DNA from: Aphidius gifuensis
Lineage: Eukaryota > Arthropoda > Insecta > Hymenoptera > Braconidae
Direction of reading: 5' to 3'
NCBI RefSeq assembly: GCF_014905175.1
Contig: NC_057792.1
Location: forward strand, 15,630,963 to 15,694,962
DNA: 64,000 nucleotides
Shown: piece by piece, positions 40,373-52,671 of the stretch
Layout of the letters: each line of letters starts with the position of its first letter
Position numbering within the stretch: position 1 is the stretch's first letter
The notes under the pieces: generated by a model
Databases searched by the model: none
Seen by the model: the letters and a program-made list of their open reading frames with translations, nothing else
What the model was told of the DNA's origin: nothing
Position numbers and translations under genes: made by a program

Positions 40373-42164
40373 ATTTAGCAAATGTATGTGTATTATGTAT
40401 AAATATCGCACGTGAACAAGAATTGAAAATGTTAGGCAAGGGAACTGTAAAGCATAGTATACTCGCTTTTATCATTTTTTTTTTATTTTTATATTTTTTT
40501 ATTCAGCAACGACTAACCCACCCACCCTCAACGACATCTGGCCTCGTTACTTATATCTCGACATGACTATCGCAAAACTCGTTATTATATTTTCAAAAAA
40601 AAATATCGAACTGCTTATTATTTTTTTTGAATTATTTTATTTATTTATATTAATAATTATTGTTTACTGGGTTTTTATCTCATTTAAATATCAATTTTTT
40701 GATGTAAATTATTAAAATTTTTTGAATTATTCTATTGTTGATAATTAATATTGTCTTTATTCTTTTGTTTTTTAAATTATCATTGAATTTTTTTCAATGA
40801 AATTTATCATTTAAAAATCAGTAGTTTTTTTTTTAAACATTGTTGATCTTATTTTTTTTTTTTATTTACTTTTCTGTCTCATAAAACTTTATTTTTCAAA
40901 GTTTAGTATTTCTTTTCTCTTTTCAACTAATCTCTTGGATCTTCTTTGCTCAGCTCTATAAATCGTTGTAGAATCCATTGAACTGTAAGAAAACTCACCA
41001 ATGTAAATCCCGACTTTTTTTTTTTTCTACAACTTGCTAGGTTTTTCCTTTTTTTTAAAAAAAACTTTTTTATTTTTTTGACTATTCTGAGATCTGTGAT
41101 GAGAAGAAGGAATATTCTTGGATGCATTTATCGATTGAAAGGCAGTTTTGAAATTATTTTTTTGTTGATAGACTTAAATAATTATGGCTAAATAACTTTT
41201 TGAAGGAAAAATTTTCTCGAGTCTGAACAAATTTTACAGATCAAATGAGAAAACAATAAGATCGTTATCTTGTCATTTCTTTGTGGATGAAGTTTGAAAA
41301 TGAATTCGACAAGGTACTAATTATTCGAAACAGCATGGTTAAAAATAATTCTACCAGAAATTTAGTCTTCGTTAAGATAGAAGTTTTGTTCTCCAGAAGC
41401 AATCATTATAATAGATAACTGAAGAATAAAAAAAACTACCTAACGCACCAAAAAAACAGAAAAATAAAAATATTTTATCGAGAAATTCAAGTTGACAGGA
41501 ATAGTGAGATACACGTGACTCAACAGTGCAAGTTGGTCTTTAAAAATACTCGAAAAAAAAAAAAAGGATAAAACATGGCTATACGAAAATAACAGTTACA
41601 ATTTAACGTGAATAAAACCATAAACCGAAAGCATATATGCAGTAAAAGTTGGGAATCATTGTGTGAGAAGACATAACCACTGTAGAATTATATGTGAATA
41701 TGTTGATGGTATTTTGAAACAATCGTAGGACAAATCATCTAACCACATCTCATGTTGAATTTTCTCATATAATAAATGTACATATATGGTTGTTTGATAT
41801 GAACAGACTAACCTTCTACTGATAACACATACAATGCACCATTCATAAACAGAAACATTTGTGGACGAGGGATCTAACCATCAACAAGACATCTTGACAG
41901 GATCTTCCATCAAAACTTTTATTAAAGATTTAAATTAAATTTCATACTATTAAATAAAAAAAAATAAAAAGTTAATTGATATTATAAATGATCGATTAAA
42001 CTATCACAATAAAAAATAATAAAATAATTATTTTTATATTTTTTTTCTTTCATTTATTGTGTATATAAAAAAAATAAAAATAAAAATAAAAATTTTATTT
42101 CTTTGACGTTGTACAGAGAGTACTGTTTAACATTCAAAAAAAAAATTTTTTTAAATAATTGCAC

Positions 42165-42238
42165 ATGTGGCACTGTAATGCCACATAGATAATCCAGAAA
42201 AAAAATACGCCTGACTATGTATTTACTTGTTCTACTTG
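42165..42238 (+). repeat. 35-bp dispersed motif, copy 2, with perfect stem-loop just upstream
   Basis: The motif at 42207-42238 begins ACGCCTGACTATGTATTTAC and ends TTGTTCTACTTG. Twenty bases before it, ATGTGGCA-CTGTAA-TGCCACAT (42165-42186) forms a perfect 8-bp stem with a 6-nt loop. The stem-loop is not evident beside the other two motif copies. Confidence 0.6.
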
Positions 42239-45200
42239 AATTCCGTTTGACACCTATACAACAATTATAAAAATAAAAAAAAATAAAAAAACGTTTATCA
42301 ATAACAAAAAAAAAAAAAAAGAGTAGCAAATAAATAAATAAAAAATTGATGAGAATTAAAAATGGCAAACACTGTTGAACGATCATGCATTGTGGTTTGT
42401 TTTTGTGGCTTACCATGATGCATGCTCATGGAAAGTCATTGAAATAGACGAAACTAAATATCCTGTACAATCAGTGGTTTTAAAATGAATGGGTTAAACG
42501 TTAAACAAACAAATACAAACTAAATATAGCATCGATTTTCATTGGACCCAATAAATATTCATACATATATATCACAAAATACGTACACATTGTTTTTATC
42601 AAAATTCATTGAAATAATGTGAATGTATTATTATCGTCATCATTCAGATAGTATGAAGTGTATAAATTTTTTTTATTTGTTTTTGTTAAATTGTTTGTGA
42701 AATAACCATTATAATGATAACAATTGTTTTGAAATGATTTTGAGTATAACTTGTGATTAGGTATCTGGAAAATTATCATCCTGAGACACTTAATCGTTTG
42801 GCGTCTCTACTTTTGCCGAAGCTTTTTGTGTGCATATATATTTTGATTTTGGATATAACTGAAACATCGCATGGATTGTCTCTGTAGTTGATAGTTTGGA
42901 GAGGATTCCCCAGTCAGCGAACGTGGCCAAATGAAACTGACGGGACAAATTCTGGATCGAACATTAAACTCCGTGTGGACTAAAACTATTGTCGAACTTT
43001 ATTGTTTTGAAATGTACATTTATCTATAACTTGTTACTTAATTATTGTTTAAAGACAAGCCATATCAACGGACATTTGAATAAATGAAAATTATTTTCGA
43101 CTCGGTTGCTAGCAACTTGTCAAACTTTACAAGTAACCAACTTTACCAACTTTTTATTTATAAATTTATTTGTTTGTTTATTTAACTTTTTATTAATAAA
43201 TTAAATCCATTATTTTTATTTTCATATCTAAGTTGATTTTGAAAGATTTTAATTTATTTAACGAATTGGTTTATTTTTGTTTTTCAGATTAAATAACTAA
43301 TGAAAAGTTAGTGCAGCTTTTTTTATAAATAATTATTGGAAAGTTTTTGATGCAATAGTTTTGAAAATTCTTTAATTATTTAAATTGGAAGCAACTATTG
43401 ATTGATGAAAATTCAATTTGAATAAAATATATTATTGTAAAAATACTGACTAACTATATTTTTAGTTAAAATTTTTTAAAAAATCAATATCTAAAAAAGA
43501 TAAACCATTGTTTCACATGAAATCTTTAAATAACAATAGCGTTAAATATTATTAACAAGTTGAAAATTAATTAAAGTTGATTAAATAAATTCATAAAATA
43601 AATATTTATAATTTTTCTTTTTTATACCACCTCATTTTTTTTTTATTTATATTTTTTATTTCACACCTTTTGTTTATTAAAAAGGGAAAAAATGAGTTGC
43701 TAAATCATGCATTCTGATATTCACACAATTCTTAATTTTTTATATTTAAAATATTTACTCTGATATAAAATATTTCCACGATAAAATCAAGTAATTTTGC
43801 TTATTAGAAAACTTTTTGTGTAGATAAAATTTTAGTCAGCCATGTTAACATCAACAAGGACAATATCCAACAAGACCATAATGTTTGTATACTCTAGAAA
43901 AACATTTTTCAGTTGATGCACTTAAAGGTAAATGTCCTTAGACACACAGTGTGTATAGTAGTTGTTGTATTCTTGAAAACATCAGGTCTTGCAACAAGAC
44001 GATCACTTTAATGGTACCACCCAACAGAAGTGTCGCGCATCCTCGGAAATTGCCGACCGATAAGAGAGTCGTTTGGACAAAATGACAAAATTATTTTTTC
44101 ATTTCTTTTTGTCATGTGACATTTACAAAGCGACAGTATAAAAAAAAATAAAATAAAATTACAAAATAAACGAAAGAAGAGAAAAATGGAATACAAGCTT
44201 TCAAGTTCTATTGCACTGCTTCAATGGAAAGTAAAAGAAAGATATGAAATAAAATCTTAAAATCGCAGATGCCATGGATTGTGCACAGCAGTTGTGCAAT
44301 CTACCAACTACCCTATTTTTCAACACTCCTATTTCCTCTTTTTTTTTTCTTCTGTAATCACCATGAATTTTTTTTTATCCCATTTATTGTAACTCTACAT
44401 TCAAACAGTTGCTCTTTCGCAACGCGTATTATACACGAAAAATCTTGTGACCCGGAAAGAATAAAAAAATAAAAAAAATAAAACTTTCAACCAATCGTTT
44501 TCATCACGTGCGCGTGTGGATAACATATCCCGAGGGGTAACACACTAACCCAAACACGTTTCAAATAAAATGAAAAAAAAAAAAAAACTTTCGCGAAAAA
44601 AAAATATACCGCAACATCACAATGAATAAAACGTAAAAAAAATATAGTCGTGAGATCAGAGCATGAATACAATAAAAAAAAAATAATTTTTATTTATGAA
44701 AATTTCAGCATATTTTGAAATGTTGAAATTTCGTATTTCGATAGCCATGACAAATGGAATAGCATAATAAATAAACAGTGAAGAAATCGAAAACAAGATA
44801 TGAAAGAAAAAAAAAAAAAAAAGATAAACAAAAATAGAAACGATATAAATAAAATAGGTAAAAAAAAGGGAATATATGTATACACATACGAAAAAGAGAG
44901 TGGCAAATAATTTTCTCGTTTTTCATCTCATCTTGCTCGTTCATGGTAAAGTGCTGAGGATGCTAGTGCTAGAGGCGTTATTCATTTACTGCCATAGCAC
45001 ACGAGCTATATTGCATGAATGAACAACAAAGATAGAATGAATAAAGACACCCTTGTATAAACCAAGGATAAAGAAAAAATAAAATATAAATAAAAAATAA
45101 ATAAAAATAAAATTAAAATATAAAAAAAAAAAAAAACACCTGATGTATACTATTGTGGGTCGTTTTTATTTATTTTATTTTTTCATTTTTTTTTTGTCGT

Positions 45201-47340
45201 AAAGCATTGTGATGCGAAGAGGCTTTGCCGCAACAACAATATCCACATTGTATATAACAACGCTTGCAGAACAATAGTGCTATGTATTTTCCACTCTTAT
45301 CGGTTTTTTATATTTTTTTTTCGTTATATTTATAAAAGACTTTCGTCATTCAAAAAATAACAAATTTAATTATTTAAAAAATAAATATTAGGGTAAATAT
45401 ATATTTTTAATTAAGTCTTAATTTTTTTTTTTATATAAATTTGAATAAAAATTAATTAATATAATTTTTTAATAATTGATAAATCTATAAATTTTAATTA
45501 ATTTAATAATCTGATATAATACAAAGTTTTAAGCAAAATATCAATAGTTAATTTAAACTTTGATTACAATTGATTCATTGTATATGAATAAGTTTTATTG
45601 AAAATATTCAAGTTTTCATTTTATCGTATGTATATAACTGGTTTCTACTTTATTCTCATTATTATTTTGATATTTAAACCCTTCATTCTGTATGAATTTA
45701 ACTCGTATACAGTGAAGTGCACTTGGAAAACTATCTTTTACCAATAACATACAGTGGTGCATTAGAAATGTATACATTTAATTTTCAATTGTAATGTGAA
45801 ACTTCATCAGCTTGTTTGTAGATATTTTTTATTATTAAAAATGACTACTCAACAATTTAATCTTTATCTAATTATCAACACTGTCAATATAATAATTTTA
45901 CCAATGTATTTAGGTTAAAATTATTCAAATTATCAATACAATTATTTAAATAATAATTATTATTATTTTCATCCAACTAAATTGTAATAATAAAAATTAT
46001 TATTACTATACTTAAATTTCTGACAAGTAGATTTAAAAAATTTCACTTTAAAATTATAAACAAAAGCGAAATTAAATTATTATTAATTTATTTATTTTTT
46101 TGTTGTATATTTATTTATATATTTTATTAATTTATCTTTATGTTTTTTTAAGGTGATAATAAATGTAATAAATAAATTGATAAAAAACTATTATTATTTA
46201 AAAATGCTCAAGATTTTAATCAAAGATTTACAACTCAACTGTTGGTCAACACCAACTTTGCATAGTTATCTATTTTATTTGTTTTCTATTTTTTTTTTTT
46301 GTGTAATATATAAATCTTGAAAAGTTTTAGCTCTTTATCGAAAGTGAGAAAAGTTATACGATTGTTTTTGTTGTGTAGTTTAAAGCAAGCCAGCTCGTAG
46401 AAAATAAAATAACATATATATTTTATTTATTTTTTTATTTATCAAGTTTTCAAAATTTATTTTCCAAAATCAGTTGTATATATTTTGTAAACTAAATTAA
46501 TGAATATATGAATTTGTTTTCTATTTTTATTTTTTAAACTTTTTTTTATTTCAAGCAGTGGGAGAGCAGAGCAATGAAATATTTAAGTATTGGAATTTTT
46601 TTTTTTTTTAAATTCAGACTTTTTACCTCTCACTGAAAGAGAGAAATAATTTTCAAGTGAAATTTTAGGTGAAACAATCCAACGGGCTGACTGTTCTTAA
46701 CCAATTCCTTCCGACTTTTTTACTTTTTTATAATATGAATTATTTTTTATTTTACACATGGTAAGTTTCTTTTTTTTTTTTTCTTTGCCATGCACCAAGT
46801 GTAGTTCGTGCCACCACAAGGTCCTGCTGTTTAATGGAATTCACGAAAAAAAAAAAATAATAATAAAATAACATTCGAGCAAGGGGTAAAAATTCTTTTG
46901 AGTTTCTAAAATTGAAATTTTCAAACACCCTTACTATAACTATGTCTATTTCCATGTAAGCAGTAAAAAAAAAATATATAAATTTTTTTTTCATCGTTCT
47001 GCAACACTCGTGTTTTACGTTTTGATTTATTCATGAATTTTTTTTTTATTCGCACAGTAAAATTGACAAAAGCTATACAAAATACAAAAATAAATAAATA
47101 AAAAGAAAAAAAAAAAGTTTAGGTAAATATTTTTTGAAGAAAAAACTTTTTTATGTAGCACATATAGTAAATTTTTTTTCGTTACTAGTTTGACAAGGTT
47201 TAACATTTGATTGGTCATTGTTTTATAACAATAATAAACAATCGGTAACATATACGAGCTCTTGATAGACCGCGCGACACCTCAGATGTTTATTGTTATT
47301 ATTGTTATAAAAAAATGCATCAGTAGAAACCCACAAAAAA

Positions 47341-47565
47341 TATATTTTACTTCTTCAAGATGTCTTCTATTTAATGGATATTTCAGAAATACTGTGCAAC
47401 GAATATTTATTGTAAAAAAAATTGTTTAAACTTTTAAAAAATTTTAACTTCATAATTTTCCACTGGTCTTTTTATTTTCAATATTTTTTTTTACAATAAA
47501 TATTTGTTGCACAGTATTTCTAAAATATCCATTAAATAAAGGACATTTTGAAGAAGTAAAATATA
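47341..47565. repeat. Long near-perfect inverted repeat (hairpin), MITE-like
   Basis: Left arm 47341-47424 and right arm 47479-47565 are reverse complements over about 85 bp, with around five substitutions and one short indel by my reading, separated by a 54-bp loop. The arms carry non-simple sequence (for example CTTCTTCAAGATGTC on the left), so this is not just A/T chance pairing. It lies in the 13.1 kb intron of the minus-strand gene and would fold in the pre-mRNA. It could be a foldback or MITE element, or a long hairpin RNA source. Confidence 0.85.
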
Positions 47566-48803
47566 TTATGATAATAAAAATGGTTATTTCGTTGAATTTT
47601 AAAAGCATTAAATCTCTGTACACGGATTATAAATGCGATCATCAAATAATAATAAATGATAATTAATTAAAGTATCGTGAAAATCCTCTCTACGAGTCAG
47701 AGTAAGGTTAGCCTTACAATTTTACTCGTCCACAAAGACCCCAAAAAGTTTATAGGAAATACGTAACATATACCCGGTGATTCATAAATCCAAATAAACG
47801 TACAAAACCTTGCTCACATCTCTATCAAAAACTTTGTCTGTCCGATCCTTTGGATCTTTCGTAATATAACATTCTCTATCCAATTCACCAACGCCACTTT
47901 CACTTCGATGAATCCAAAGTTTCTTGAAATCTTTGTATACACACAAGTTATATCATGATGGATAGTTTCCATCTAACCATCATTTCGCTATTTGTTTTTT
48001 TTTTTTTTTTATTTTCATAAAAGTTTATTTTCATTCTATCTTTAGCAAATAAAATGTACAAACAATTTCTTGACATTTTTTTTTTTTTTCTTTCAATTTT
48101 ATGTCTCTTAATGCATCAAAAAAACTTTTTTTTTTTAATAAGCTCTTTTTGAAATAAATAATTAATATTTACTAAAGAAGTAATCAGCTTTTGATGATGT
48201 TTATGAAGAAAATAAACTTGATGGAAAATTTTAAAAAATACTTCAACTAGAATTAAAGATTATAGAAATGTTTTTTTATCTTTTTTTTTGGTTTAAAAAA
48301 TATTGTTTTTTTCTATGTTATAGTCTATTGTGTTTATTCTTCTTTTTGTTTTGTAACAATGATTTATCATTGACTGGAAATGTCGACATGGGCTTTGAGT
48401 ATTTCAATAGAACAATGACAAAAAATATCATACATGAATGAGCACGTACATGTGAAAACATGAATAAATATAGGCAAGCATTATTTTTTTAATCGCTCTG
48501 CAGAGCTATAATTATTATGAAAATTACAATTAATTAAAAAACAGTTAAGGATAATTGGACAGTAAAATATTGGCCAGAAATTAGCAGCTTTAAAACTTCG
48601 CTCTCTCTCTCTTTAACATAAATGATAAACTTTAAAAACTTTTCTTTAATATAAAAGTAAAAGAAAAAACTTCATATAAATTATATTTTAATTTGATGAA
48701 AAATAAATTTAATTAATAATTTATTATATTTTACATTTATTTTATTTAAATTGTTTTTAAAAAATTTTAAATACTGTAAAAAGTGTGAGGGAGTGGAAAA
48801 AAT

Positions 48804-48838
48804 ACAAGTAGAATGAGCCAATATATAGTCAGACACGT
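48804..48838 (-). repeat. 35-bp dispersed motif, copy 3
   Basis: On the minus strand it begins ACGTGTCTGACTATATATTG and continues GCTCATTCTACTTGT, matching copies at 11228 and 42207 at most positions. Orientation is opposite to both on the chromosome and therefore sense with respect to the host gene. Confidence 0.6.
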
Positions 48839-51562
48839 GCTTTTTGAGTTGTACTACTAAGATGCAACAATTAATAGAAAAATGTCAATTCATTTAAAAT
48901 TACAACCAATTTAAAATAACTTTTAGATGAACTCGTAAAATATCATTCCAAAAATAGCACAAGTTGTTGTCTCTGTTTACTAGAAGAGTAAAAAAAAAAC
49001 ATTTTTTTTTTGTTTTTTTTTTTTTCATTTTTAATTATGATTGATAAAGAATTGATTATAAATTGATGGTTGTATTTTTGTCAACAGCTGCAATAGTTTG
49101 TAGTGAACTTTTAAAATTTTATTATAAAAAAATATTTTATACAAATAGAACCAGACGATTGCCTAATGAGTTTCACAATTTGTTATTTATCATGCCCGCA
49201 TTTCATCTTTGTTTGTGTTTAATTTAATATTTTTTTTTTTATCTCTTGTCTGATGGTTTTTTTGAATTTACCATTAATTATGCACAAACTCATTGCAGAC
49301 AGAAATTAAATTTTTTATTTTTTATATTTTTATAAAATCCAAGGTTTATCAATATTTATGAAAGACGTTATTACTCGACTTAGAGTTGAAAATCTTGCGA
49401 ATGTCTTTTTGGGATTTAAAGTTGAAATTGGCAAAGAGAAACTAAACCAAAAGTATCATATATATAATATTACTGTTTGCTGTTTGGATTATAGATAATA
49501 TTTCATGTTTTCAGAAACTTCAATAGTTACATATACAAATGACTAAAAATAAAATTTTTTATTTTAAACTCAAAGTATTTTATTTAAAAGAGAAATTGCA
49601 AAGCAGGAATAATTATTTAAATTAAATATGAAAAAATATAAAATTTTTTATTTTTAAATTTCAAATACGATATGATAAAAATTAATTTGAAAAAAATAAA
49701 ATTTTAATATCCTTCAGTGTCCAAATAAAACAATTGAATAAAAATCGTAATTTTTTTTTTATTAAAATTTTTAAATTTCCTCAAATAAAAAATATATTCT
49801 AAAAAAAAAATGTGCAATCAATTTTTTCCATTAAATTCGAAATATAAGTTAGAACTTTTTCCATATAAAGCACAAAAAATAAATAACTAAATTATAATTT
49901 AAAAAAAAAAAAAAGAATTATTAATGTGTGAAAAGAATGAAAATTTATAAAGAAAAAACAAAATAAATATAAAAAAACATGTAATAAAAATAAATAACAA
50001 AATAGCTCATGATATATTTAAAACAGCAGGAAAACGCGAATTACGAGAGACGCGTACAATCGATTGCCATTGGCAATAAGTTCAACGAGCCGAATCGTAT
50101 ATGCCCTAGAAAGAGACAAAATAATTTGAGAAAACAGCATAGAGCAAACTGTGTGCATTTCAAAATAGTTGCTTCCAGTTGACCTGCATTACTAAAAATA
50201 AAAAATAAAAATTCAGGCCATTTTCAATGCTTTCAAAATAAACCGAAATAGAGTGAGAAAGAAATAAAGTGAGACAGAATTATCAATGTGTGTATATATA
50301 AAGGTCGAGTTCTTCGGAAATGAGCCGGAAATTTAGAAATCGATATTTGAACTCGTTCAGTTGGATGGATCGTATTGAATAGAAATAATAATGACGATGA
50401 ATAAAAAAAAAAAAAAATACTAATCGATATTCACGTATATCCCTAATGCAAATTCAACGATAGTAAAAAAAAAAAATTAAAATATCGGATATTACCATTG
50501 AGGATTACAAAACATACGATAATAGTGTGAAAATTCACAGTATTAATAAATAATCTTTTTGATTAACTGATACTAAATAAAAGTGTTTAAAAAAAAAATT
50601 TTTTTCTCTTTATCAATATTTTATTTACAAGGTTTATTAAATTTTTTATCAGATATTTTATTTTGTCATTTTAATGGGTCAATTTTGTTTAGAAAAAAAT
50701 AGAAAAAAAATAGGTTTTTTAAATAACTATTTAGACTTGTATTTTATTTTTTATTTTATTCTTTAAACAATCAAGAATACTCGGTAACTTTATCACTTTG
50801 ACGGTTAAAAAATAAAAATAATATTTATAATGTTTTGTGAAAATTCATAGCAATGTTTAGACATAAAAATAATACATAACTTGAATGCAACGTCGATTTC
50901 CCCGAAGCGTTGTGAACTTTTGTCTAACTTTATTTATTAATTTATCTCGATGAGCAACTCTGTCAGAGACTTTACCACTACGTTATCTTTTTTTTTTTTT
51001 TGACTGACTCTTCTTGTTCTTTATCTCAAATTTACTTGATGCAATTTTTTTTGTTATTTATTATTTTATTTTAACGGTGCTTATTAGTATACTTTTAAAA
51101 ACGTATAATAAACTTTGCCGAGTTTCTCATCGTCTGAAGGATAATTCAACTGAGGCACGATAGATTTTTAAATAATCAAGTTTAAAGTTATCTACTCTGG
51201 CTACAATATACATTATAAAATCATTTGAATTTTTTAACAATTTTATTTAGAGGTATTTAAATACCGTCTACGGTCTTGAAAATAACAAATACCAATTTTG
51301 TTTTATAAATCACTGTGTTAGAAACTTAAATTTATATATTTTTTATAAAAATTCAAATAAATTTTTATTCTTGTCTATTTGTTTTACTCGAATGAATGAT
51401 CTCAAATATATTTTTGTAATAATTATAAATTAATAAACTAATGTAAATTTTCAACGTTACAATTTTCTTTCTCTTTTTTATAATGAATATCTTTTTGTTA
51501 ATTGAGTGTTTGGTTAATTAAATTTTAATAAAATATTAGAACAAAATAAATTATCAACTCAC

Positions 51563-51685
51563 CAAGTTCAGCACCACAAACACGTGGTATTATTTCCAAA
51601 ATAGCACTGCAAGAAGGATCTTCAAAGCACAATTGTCGAGCAAAAAGACAATTTAATATTGCCACAGCTGTTTTTATATTTGATC
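51563..51685 (-). CDS. Gfrl: Gfrl-like gene, exon A: first half of GDNF-receptor domain 1
   Basis: Minus-strand exon of 123 nt, acceptor TTTTACAG (51686 upward) and donor GTGAGT (51562 downward), phase 1 at both ends. It encodes SNIKTAVAILNCLFARQLCF followed by EDPSCSAILEIIPRVCGAEL. Cysteine spacing C-x6-C-x5-C-x9-C is the opening of a GFR-alpha domain; exon B supplies the remainder. The stretch of only eleven residues before the first cysteine means that a signal peptide, or an additional N-terminal region, must come from an exon further right. The preceding exon must end in phase 1, which is met by the candidate at 52572-52671. The intron separating this exon from exon B is about 13.1 kb. 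Confidence 0.88.
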
Positions 51686-52571
51686 CTGTAAAAATTAAAA
51701 TGAAAAATATTAATATAATTTATTTAAAAAAAATTTATACGACTCAATGAAAAAAGAAAAAAACAATTAAATAAAATATAAATTGAAAATTAATATTAAA
51801 ATAGCTATTTACTATTTGAATCAACAAATTTAAATCAACAAATAAATTAACAACAACAAAAAAAAAGTAAATTAACTTTTTTTTATTTTTCCAAAACAGA
51901 TGAGTAAATGAAAAGAATTGTTTGATTTAATAAACCAGTTGTAGAGTTGAAATGTTGAATAAAAAAAACCGAAGAAAAATATACCCTGTATAATAACCGA
52001 GAATAAAGGGTAGCAGATAGAAGAAAAAATAAAAAAATAATAAAAAGAAACCGTCTGTTGTGATTTAAGATGCTTGTGATAAAGCATTTCTTTTATTAAC
52101 GTTGAAAACTTTTGACCAGTTAAATTATACAGCATTGAAAAAAATTTTGCTTCATTACTCAAATATAAAAATTAAAAATAAAAAATTCTTAAAAATTCAT
52201 TTAGTACTCTATATTTCATTTAAAATTTCAATATAAAATTTATTATTTTATTGAATAGAAAAATAGAAGCATTTATTTTATAATTGTTAAATAATTTTCT
52301 CATTTTTTAATAAATAAAATGATAATTCACAGACGAAAACTTTATGTAAAAAAAAAATTCATAACTAATGCAAGATATATTTTTTTTCTCTTCTCGTAGT
52401 ATACTATAAACTAAAATATTTAAAAACAGTGAAAAAAAAAAATGAACAACCTTGTAAATTTTTCAAAGTTAGTAATGAAAGTTCGATGAAAAAAGCTCTC
52501 AAAACTGCAATTAATTATAAATTTTTTTTAACAGTAAAAATTCATAAAATATAAGCTACATTATTTTTTAC

Positions 52572-52671
52572 CTGTAAACTCACACAAAAGCTCAAAAAGT
52601 TTTATTATCAAGAGACTACTTAAGCACAACAAAAAAATAAAAATAAATAGAAAAAAAAAAAAGAAAAACAT
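52572..52671 (-). CDS. Candidate first coding exon with signal peptide for the Gfrl-like gene
   Basis: An ATG at 52669-52671 opens 33 codons that end in TTT ACA G followed by donor GTAAAA, phase 1, exactly what exon A needs (the joined codon is GGA, Gly). The peptide is strongly hydrophobic: M, six Phe, then LFIFIFLLCLSSLLIIKLF, then ELLCEFT, which would serve as a secretion signal or uncleaved anchor. The join would place GDNF-receptor domain 1 about eleven residues after the splice. Caution: much of the hydrophobicity comes from a T-rich tract (52633-52668), and such tracts make Phe/Leu-rich frames by chance here. No promoter is identifiable upstream. A shorter phase-matched alternative start exists at 53356-53383. 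Confidence 0.3.

Larger units (their letters stand above)
38491..51562. other. Large intron between exons A and B (about 13.1 kb)
   Basis: Holds a CA/C-rich simple repeat (40325-40372), one copy of the 35-bp motif with an adjacent stem-loop (42165-42238), a raised-G+C stretch at about 42780-42990 without a recognised product, the long hairpin at 47341-47565 and another 35-bp motif copy (48804-48838). Numerous minus-strand open frames here are products of poly-A tracts. No nested gene is recognised. Confidence 0.75.

Noticed and set aside
40300..40566. Plus-strand 88-codon open frame
   Set aside because: Begins in the CA/C/TA simple repeat and continues through T tracts; explained by the repeat.
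42054..42416. Minus-strand open frame of 120 codons
   Set aside because: Its length comes from Phe/Leu/Ile codons in several poly-A tracts on the plus strand, and it overlaps the 35-bp motif and its stem-loop. No domain or exon-like codon structure.
42802..42990. Minus-strand open frame through a G+C-richer stretch
   Set aside because: It has no upstream ATG at its start, no clear splice sites and no known domain; higher G+C alone lengthens frames.
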